Assembly (NCBI GenBank): GCA_012295275.1
Contig: CM022667.1
Span: 4,557,208 to 4,584,707, forward strand
From: Chrysomallon squamiferum
Taxonomy: Eukaryota > Mollusca > Gastropoda > Neomphalida > Peltospiridae
DNA: 27,500 nucleotides
Reading direction: 5' to 3'
In this document: piece by piece, positions 22,300-27,500 of the stretch
Position numbering within the stretch: position 1 is the first letter of the stretch
Layout: every line of letters begins with the position of its first letter
The notes under the pieces: generated by a model
Seen by the model: only the letters and a program-made list of their open reading frames with translations
Database searches by the model: none
What the model was told of the DNA's origin: nothing
Translations under genes and position numbers: made by a program

Positions 22300-22425
22300 A
22301 AAGTAAAATGAGGCGCTTAAAATGTTCGCAGTGGTCAACGTTTCAAACACATAATTTTATTTCCGAAATTGCTTTTGCAGACATTTTTTTTTTTTTTTTT
22401 TTTTTTTTCTTTTTTTACCCCGATA
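22300..22425. repeat. Direct repeat, left copy
   Basis: From AAAGTAAAAT to CCCCGATA. The first ~83 bp match 24738-24820 at all but two bases (T/C and A/G), followed by a T-run of similar length and CCCCGATA in both copies. Confidence 0.92.
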
Positions 22426-22493
22426 ATTTTCAACATAAAACAGGTATCGAATAATTTATTCGGCTTTCTGAAGTCCGAAAAATCAGAAATTCG

Positions 22494-22529
<36 letters not shown>

Positions 22530-22605
22530 TTATTTTAAACTAATTTTAAATTTGGCGTGCTACAGATCACCGTTCGACGGCGATTGTGTTTGTTTCCGTA
22601 ACATA
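22426..22605. other. Spacer with (ATT)n
   Basis: Contains (TTA)n at 22496-22530 and a slightly GC-richer patch before the transposon end. TA at 22604-22605 is the likely target-site dinucleotide. Confidence 0.5.
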
Positions 22606-22632
22606 GGGTGAGGTCGGGTAATTCTGGCTCCC
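22606..22632 (+). repeat. Left terminal inverted repeat
   Basis: Pairs with 23564-23589. The conserved core is GGGTAATTCTGGC. Confidence 0.85.
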
Positions 22633-22790
22633 TTTTCTATTCAACCTCATCTACAGCTTCACAGACAAAAGGAAACAACAAAATGGAGTGAATAATGTGC
22701 AGTATATCTATTTCCGCTTCAAAATACACAAACACTGCATGCACAGTGTTTATACTGCTGAAATGGGAACCAGGTTAAAAACTGTTGTTA

Positions 22791-22832
22791 GGGGCCAGAT
22801 TTGCCCCATTGATTTGTAATAAATCTGGCCCC
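22791..22832. repeat. Internal inverted repeat of the end motif
   Basis: GGGGCCAGATTT (22791-22802) and AAATCTGGCCCC (22821-22832) are perfect 12-bp inverse copies around an 18-bp loop. Their core is the same as that of the terminal repeats, so they may be subterminal transposase-binding sites or the end of a nested element. Confidence 0.8.
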
Positions 22833-22956
22833 CACATTCCTGATGTATTTTGGTCCTCAAATTTGTTGTACTGATTATTGCTATGTAATCACTGTCAACT
22901 GCTAATGATAATTACTACTAATCATAATATAAGTCAGGGTTCAAAACTTCAATAAA

Positions 22957-23471
22957 CTAAACTCCTTGACAAATATCACACAAGAATATAATATCTTTCA
23001 AGCCCGCACCAGCTGGGATTTCGAGGTTTGCGCAAGGATCAAGACAATACGAATTTAAGCACCCATCACATCGTATGAATTATTGTGTGTCTAATACATC
23101 TCTGTCTTCTAGTTCAGACTCGTCACCACCAACGTTTTCTTTGACTGCATCCACCGGTTCTGCTGTAACATTCAAATTGAGCTGCCACTTCGCCTTTGGT
23201 ATCTGCTTTTGGTTTATGGGGTTTATTTTCGTTCTCTCGACTTTGTTCTCTCTGCCTTTTTTTCCTCCTTTCTCTTCTTCTCTGCTAACTCTTCTTCACA
23301 CCTCTTCACATTTTCTTCTTCAGTCAGTGCCTCGGCATACCGCATCCTCTTGATTTTATTTTAAGTTTGGCGACGTGCCTCATCAGATGGACCGTGCACC
23401 TTTTTTACAACCTTGTTGTTTTCATTACTTTCATGGCCACTATGCTCCTTGTGTAAAATGGCTGCTTTGTT
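22957..23471 (-). pseudogene. Transposase-like C-terminal remnant with PHD-like finger
   Basis: Minus-strand reading from 23471 down to a stop at 22957-22959 gives a protein-like trace broken by two in-frame stops (near 23376 and 23080) and one frameshift in an A-run (near 23225). The order is: a short basic/polar part containing HGPSDEARRQT; then a Lys/Glu/Arg-rich stretch beginning MRYAEALTEEENVKRCEEEL, of coiled-coil type; then an acidic linker (GGDESELEDRD); then CDGCLNSYCLDPC...P...FLCDIC. The last part fits the second half of a PHD finger with the usual His replaced by Cys. From family knowledge, many invertebrate pogo/Tigger-type transposases end in a charged helix plus cysteine-rich finger. 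No DDE core is present here. A captured host PHD exon is the alternative. Confidence 0.6.
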
Positions 23472-23563
23472 CTAATGAGAGATAGGAAGGTTCAGTTTAT
23501 ATAAACAAAGTTCCAGAAGCCTGCACAGAACGGTATAGTGGCTGTAAGTCATAATATGCCTTA

Positions 23564-23589
23564 GGGGCCAGAATTACCCCACCTTACCC
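23564..23589 (-). repeat. Right terminal inverted repeat
   Basis: GGGGCCAGAATTACCCCACC and the following TTACCC, the inverse of the left end at 22606-22632. Confidence 0.85.
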
Positions 23590-24737
23590 AACTCGTGAAC
23601 GACGTCAGTTTAAGTGAGACTGTTGCTGGGTAGAGATGACCCTCTCTCGGTAAATCATTATTATACACCTGCACAGGTATATTAAAAAACTGCTAAATAA
23701 CAAATTGTTCTTTCTTTCTTTATTTATTTATTATTATTATCTATATTTTGTGTTTATATATATACACACACATACACACAGTATATATATAATTAAGAAG
23801 AGCATTATTTAGTACCTGTATTTGTTAACTAAAATAACGATCCTTGTTTTCATTGTTTAATTTTCACCCTATTTATAAAAATAAAGTCAATGGTTTTGTG
23901 TAAAGGTTTTATAAGAATTTGAACGGATTAATAAAGGTCAAGCAGACCCTGCTTTAAGGGTATAATAATGTGTATGTGATAAATAGTTTCGTAGCTTATT
24001 TTACATCTTAAATATAAGTTAAAGCTGTATTCATACCACCTGCTGCCAGAATCGTTCCGGATAAGTTGGTTCTGTTCAGTAAATCGTTATTCTCTTTGAA
24101 AAAAAAAAAAAAAAAAAAAAATAAATAAATAATAAAAACAAAAAAAAAAAAAAAAAAAGAAAAAAAAAAGGAGAAAAAATTATGCGAAACCAGTTCATAT
24201 ATAACTAATGCGGTAACCCGAATACTTTAAAAAAAAAAAAAAAAAAAAAAAAATTATTCTCTCTCCCAAACTTTCTTTTCCATTTTTTTTTTTCATTTTT
24301 TTATAGAGCCAGGTAATACGATAAATATGTCCAACACTTTAATAACATAGTATTACATTCGCAGATAGGCATCGATTTCAAAACCAGAATTAACCAAACA
24401 GCAAATAAACTGTTTCGACTCATCGATGTGTGTAGCGAATGTGATCTTTGCTACACTGCAGGTTAATCCAGCCGTGAACAGCACGCGTACAAACCTTCCA
24501 GGTGCATTACTCAATACAAGTCACGTTCTTCTAAATTACAGGGGAGAGCAAACTGAGGCCGAGGCAAGGATGTCGCTTCATTTGAAATGTTTAGCTTCTC
24601 ATTTGAAATGTAACCCGGCTGCGTGTCAGTATAAACACTCGTATACCATGTATTTACTACGACTGTCAGATGCCGTACACAATAATGTATCCAGTATTCA
24701 TTTTTAGATCCGACAGTTTTAAAGCTGTTACTTAATA
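23590..24737. other. Spacer, no gene seen
   Basis: Mixed composition. It includes (AT)/(CA) patches at 23756-23790, A-runs at 24100-24121, 24140-24169 and 24229-24252, and a somewhat GC-richer, TE-like patch at 24400-24720. A 93-codon frame at 24426-24707 has no domain, contains an internal 13-bp duplication (TCATTTGAAATGT) and is not called. Confidence 0.4.
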
Positions 24738-24855
24738 AAAGTAAAACGAGGCGCTTAAAATGTTCGCAGTGGTCAACGTTTCAAGCACATAATTTTATTT
24801 CCGAAATTGCTTTTGCAGACATTTTTTTTTTTTTTTTTTTTTTTTCCCCCCGATA
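24738..24855. repeat. Direct repeat, right copy
   Basis: Nearly identical to 22300-22425: AGGCGCTTAAAATGTTCGCA then GTGGTCAACGTTTCAA, through GCTTTTGCAGACA, a T-run and CCCCGATA. Confidence 0.92.
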
Positions 24856-25511
24856 TTTTTATAACACTAATAACTGATTTTTTTTTAAATTAATTAATTA
24901 ATTTTTTTTAACTTTAATGGGAATCGTAGAGGGATGAAGTCACTTCTCACGGAAACGTAAACGCACCCGTTATTTATACGCAGCATTTTAATAGAGATTC
25001 ATTGTTAGAAAATGATGGAAATTCATGTATGTTACGTTTTCAGATTTTACGTAAAATTTGTGCAGCCGTAATGCCACTGAAGTTTGAGCGCTTAGGCCTA
25101 TAAAATCAGAATGTTTTCGCAGCGTCCGATTTAAAATACTCTTCTTCTTAGATGTCGTATGCGCCGATTTGAACGACTGGTGATCCATAGAGTTAGTTCC
25201 ACTGCAACTAGTGTCCCAAGACTAAAAACTGTTCTGATTAGGTATCGTTTAGTCGCAAAATCGCAGTAACAGTTTTCTTTACGGATATTTTTCCATAATA
25301 AAAATTTCAACGATTAACTAATTAATCTCAAATAAGTGAGCAAATTAACACTAAAACGAGAGGCCATAAATAATCATAAATTAATTGCACGTGATTAGTG
25401 AATTTTGAAAGATTAGTAATTCTTTGATGTGTTTCGTGTTAAAATACAAGAGAAAATAAAAATTCAGTCATTTCACAAATTTCGGCTGCAGCTATATGTG
25501 TATAGAAACAT
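24856..25511. other. Spacer, no gene seen
   Basis: AT-rich with no recognisable coding or repeat structure. A 66-codon minus-strand frame at 24988-25188 has no domain signature. Confidence 0.4.
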
Positions 25512-25632
25512 ACTATTACTACTACTACCACTACCACTACTAATACTACTATACTACTACTACTACTACTAATAAAATAACAACATCATTAATAGTAGCA
25601 GGACTATTATAGTAACAACAACAACAACGTTT
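25512..25632. repeat. (TAC)n / (CAA)n trinucleotide patch
   Basis: Degenerate TAC units at 25512-25572 and CAA units at about 25615-25630. Confidence 0.85.
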
Positions 25633-26105
25633 CAATACCAAGGGAGATAATGACCCCGACTGAGTTAAGCAAATAACATCAGAGTTAATACTTTAAAAAA
25701 ATTCTGTAGCATAAAAATAAATAAATGATAAATAATAATGATAAATAAATAAATAATTACACAGAGTGTTTGTTGAATTATCATTCGAAATTATAACAAA
25801 AATTGTTCTAAAAATCAGTCTCTTTTATTGGTAAACAAAAGTACAGAAATTAAAAAGATTTTGGATTACATAGTAATAGATGTTGTATTAGATTCATTAG
25901 TGTCAATATCATTTTTAATCATACCCATGAAATTTTTTTTACCTTTTGTTTATTTATTTATTTAATGAGTTAGTTGGTTAATTTATTTATTTTATGTATG
26001 TTTTTTTTCTTTCTTTCTTTTTTTTTTTTTTTTTTAGAGTGGGGGTAATGTTAAAATATATATTTTTTAATATATAGGCACGGATTTCTAGCACCTGCAA
26101 ATAAA
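25633..26105. other. AT-rich spacer upstream of the HYDIN-like gene
   Basis: ATAA-rich patches at 25719-25756 and a T-run at about 26018-26035. Probably part of the gene's 5' flank, but no further elements recognised. Confidence 0.4.
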
Positions 26106-26135
26106 TGACGTCAAAGAGTAGTGAAACTGACGTCA
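26106..26135. promoter_or_regulatory. Paired CRE palindromes (TGACGTCA x2)
   Basis: Perfect full CRE sites at 26106-26113 and 26128-26135, start to start 22 bp, about two helical turns. They lie 121-150 bp upstream of the HYDIN-like ATG. By sequence they are CREB/ATF-family sites. Their position in a likely core promoter supports function, but this is inference. Confidence 0.55.
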
Positions 26136-26255
26136 TTTTAAATCGTCTGCTTTTGGTTCACGTTATTGTAACATTACGTTTATTTTAACATGTGTAAAAT
26201 CATACTTTTATTTGATATAATTTTATAAAGAAAAAGTTTCTTTTTCCCCTCGGAT

Positions 26256-26399
26256 ATGGAGAAGAACAGGAAGTTAGCGGATCCATCAGAGTCAGGTGGC
26301 GTAGGACTCAAATCCATTTTAAAAAATCGCGACGTTCAGAAAACAGAGGAAGTAATTGAAGGTAAAGGCCATGCTCAGCGCGTGGATTCTCTGAAAACG
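26256..26399 (+). CDS. HYDIN: HYDIN-like exon 1 (first coding exon)
   Basis: 48 codons from MEKNRKLADP to VDSLKT, ending at donor ACG|GTAGGT. An alternative donor GAAG|GTAAAG at 26361 would be out of phase with exon 2. Confidence 0.7.
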
Positions 26400-27043
26400 G
26401 TAGGTCGACAGCAAATTATTTTATTTTCTCCTTCATTATAATTATTATATGGATTTGTATTAGTACAAGTATATATCTATATATATAAATAAAATAAAAT
26501 AAAGAGATATCAGGTAAAAGGTAATTATGTTATAATATATAAGATTTAATAAAGCTAATGGAGTGTGTGTACCTGTGCATGCGTGCGTACTCATTATTTA
26601 AGAATTATTTGCTCAGTTATGTACACTAATTATTTTAAATATTTTTTGGATACTTTCAGCTCTCAAAATCAAATATCAGCAAGCCTATGTTTGAGCTTTT
26701 CCCATCGAAAATTGTCTACAAGAATTTTGTACCCGCAGAAACTTACAAATCGTCTCTCATATTAAAAAACAACGATATGGTTTGTAACTATTATATTTTA
26801 CTTCTTGATTTCAAACAAAATTTATTTTAAAAAAATTCTTTCTGAGATTTAGATATTTGAAAAGAAATCTTTGCTGTATTTCAGACATTTCTCTCTGAAA
26901 TGAAAAAATAAATTTTGTTTTTATATTTTATCATCACCATCAACATCACTATCATTATTGCTATCGTTATTATTTGTGTTATTGTTGCTGTTGTTGTTAT
27001 TATAATTGTTTATATTTTTGTTGTTGTTGTTCTTATATTTTAC

Positions 27044-27095
<52 letters not shown>

Positions 27096-27241
27096 TGTGA
27101 CAGATTCCCCGACAGGTGAAGGTCACTCAGAAAGCAGTGTCTCCATATTTTCAACTGATTCCTCCACGAGGTGCAGGGCATCACATTGCTCCAGGATTAC
27201 AAAAAGTTTACAAAATACATTTCACTCCAAATGAAAAGAAG
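26256..27241 (+). CDS. HYDIN: HYDIN-like axonemal central-pair protein, 5' end (3 exons, partial)
   Basis: Three exons join in phase 0: 26256-26399, 26660-26779 and 27104-27241 (48, 40 and 46 codons). The gene continues past the right edge. HYDIN is a giant protein of the ciliary central-pair apparatus (C2b projection), built of ASH/MSP-type immunoglobulin-like domains and needed for ciliary motility. Exons 2 and 3 together give FELFPSKIVYKNF...LILKNND, IPRQVKV, SPYF, GHHIAPG and IHFTPNEKK. From memory these follow the first ASH domain of vertebrate HYDIN motif by motif (FPSEIVFQN, LRNND, PR-VKV, SPYF, GH-VAPG, FTPEE). Exon 1 encodes a polar, poorly conserved head. The start has G at -3 and G at +4; an upstream non-coding exon is not excluded. 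Other ASH-domain ciliary proteins (CFAP221, DLEC1) fit less well. Confidence 0.85.
26400..26659 (+). other. HYDIN-like intron 1
   Basis: GT at 26400-26401, AG at 26658-26659 (GATACTTTCAG). 260 bp, AT-rich, phase 0. Confidence 0.75.
26660..26779 (+). CDS. HYDIN: HYDIN-like exon 2
   Basis: 40 codons from LSKSNISKPMFELFPSK to LILKNNDM, ending at donor ATG|GTTTGT. It encodes the first strands of the first ASH-like domain. Confidence 0.85.
26780..27103 (+). other. HYDIN-like intron 2 with (ATT)n
   Basis: GT at 26780-26781, AG at 27102-27103. It contains degenerate trinucleotide DNA from about 26930 and a clean (ATT)n at 27045-27094 reaching to within about 9 bp of the acceptor, where it serves as the pyrimidine-poor tract. 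Confidence 0.8.
27104..27241 (+). CDS. HYDIN: HYDIN-like exon 3
   Basis: 46 codons from IPRQVKVTQKAVSPYFQL to HFTPNEKK, ending at donor AAG|GTTTAT. It completes much of the first ASH-like domain; the rest must lie in exon 4, outside the window. Confidence 0.88.
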
Positions 27242-27500
27242 GTTTATTATTTATTCAGATTATTATATATCAACTATTTCTGATTGTTTATGGAACAATA
27301 CATAATTGTTTGTTTTTTATTCCAAAAATTGAGATTTTTCATTTATTAACTACATAATTATTATTATATATTTTTATTAATATATATATATACACATAGA
27401 TACATACATACATAGTTACATACACACATATATATATTTAGATTCATGATTCTTTAAAATCATTATATACCAAATTCACTTTCATTTCTCATCATTTCCA
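27242..27500 (+). other. HYDIN-like intron 3 (partial)
   Basis: Starts with GTTTAT and is AT-rich, with AT/TACA repeats at 27377-27440. No acceptor followed by a HYDIN-like frame was found before the edge. Confidence 0.6.

Larger units (their letters stand above)
22606..23589. mobile_element. TIR DNA transposon, degraded (pogo/Tc1-mariner-like candidate)
   Basis: The left end (22606-22632) and right end (23564-23589) are inverted copies of GGGTRAGGTSGGGTAATTCTGG-type sequence, with only a few mismatches over 26-27 bp. Outside lie TA on the left and AA on the right, compatible with a mutated TA target duplication. At ~984 bp it is too short for an intact transposase gene, and the minus-strand remnant inside is broken. 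Two more copies of the end motif lie at 22791-22807 and 22821-22833. The Tc1/mariner-pogo assignment rests on the TA flank and the type of C-terminal remnant and is tentative; hAT-like TAGGG termini were also considered. Confidence 0.75.

Noticed and set aside
23075-23353. 92-codon plus-strand frame rich in Ser/Phe
   Set aside because: It is the antisense of the Lys/Glu-rich transposase remnant. The minus strand gives the protein-like reading.
22606-23589. hAT element (TAGGG-type end, 8-bp duplication)
   Set aside because: The left end can be read as TAGGG, but no 8-bp flanking duplication is visible and the right end reads CCCAA. A TA target with one mutated copy is simpler, though not proven.
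24426-24707. 93-codon frame with a natural-looking composition
   Set aside because: No domain recognised, no Kozak or splice context, and an internal 13-bp duplication. Left as unexplained spacer.

Overview
The window looks like nuclear DNA of an animal, most likely a marine invertebrate and possibly a mollusc or other lophotrochozoan. The species assignment is inference. What supports it: AT-rich DNA packed with microsatellites (TC, CA/GT, AT, TAG and AAT families), long A and T runs, GT-AG introns, strong Kozak starts, a decayed TIR transposon, and the first exons of a gene that reads as HYDIN, a motile-cilium protein. Nothing suggests a bacterial, viral or organellar sequence.

Layout. Positions 1-13139 contain no recognisable protein exon; they hold AT-rich spacer, simple repeats, a few minisatellites and a possible isolated promoter-like patch near 7625-7670. 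Positions 13172-14185 hold one uninterrupted 337-codon gene for an extended short-chain dehydrogenase/reductase (nucleotide-sugar epimerase/dehydratase type). It is preceded by a 3' splice site at 13138-13139 and followed by an AATAAA and a genomic A-tract. Its GC-rich, CpG-containing composition stands out sharply from its flanks, and its motifs resemble a bacterial family. Positions 14579-22299 are again very AT-rich, with poly(A), AT-repeat and minisatellite DNA and two tRNA-like patches that may be old SINE heads.

Positions 22300-24855 form a mobile-DNA zone. Two nearly identical ~120 bp direct repeats, 2.4 kb apart, bracket a ~984 bp element with 26-27 bp terminal inverted repeats. On the minus strand this element carries a broken transposase-like C-terminus: a Lys/Glu-rich stretch followed by part of a PHD-like zinc finger.

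Positions 26256-27241 carry three in-phase exons (48, 40 and 46 codons) at the 5' end of a HYDIN-like gene, which runs off the right edge. Two perfect TGACGTCA palindromes 22 bp apart lie about 120-150 bp upstream of its ATG.

Nothing suggests that the two genes work together: one is probably a cytosolic sugar-nucleotide enzyme, the other an axonemal central-pair protein. The best candidates for something undescribed are the bacterial-like epimerase in an animal genome and the TIR element with its repeated 17-bp motif.
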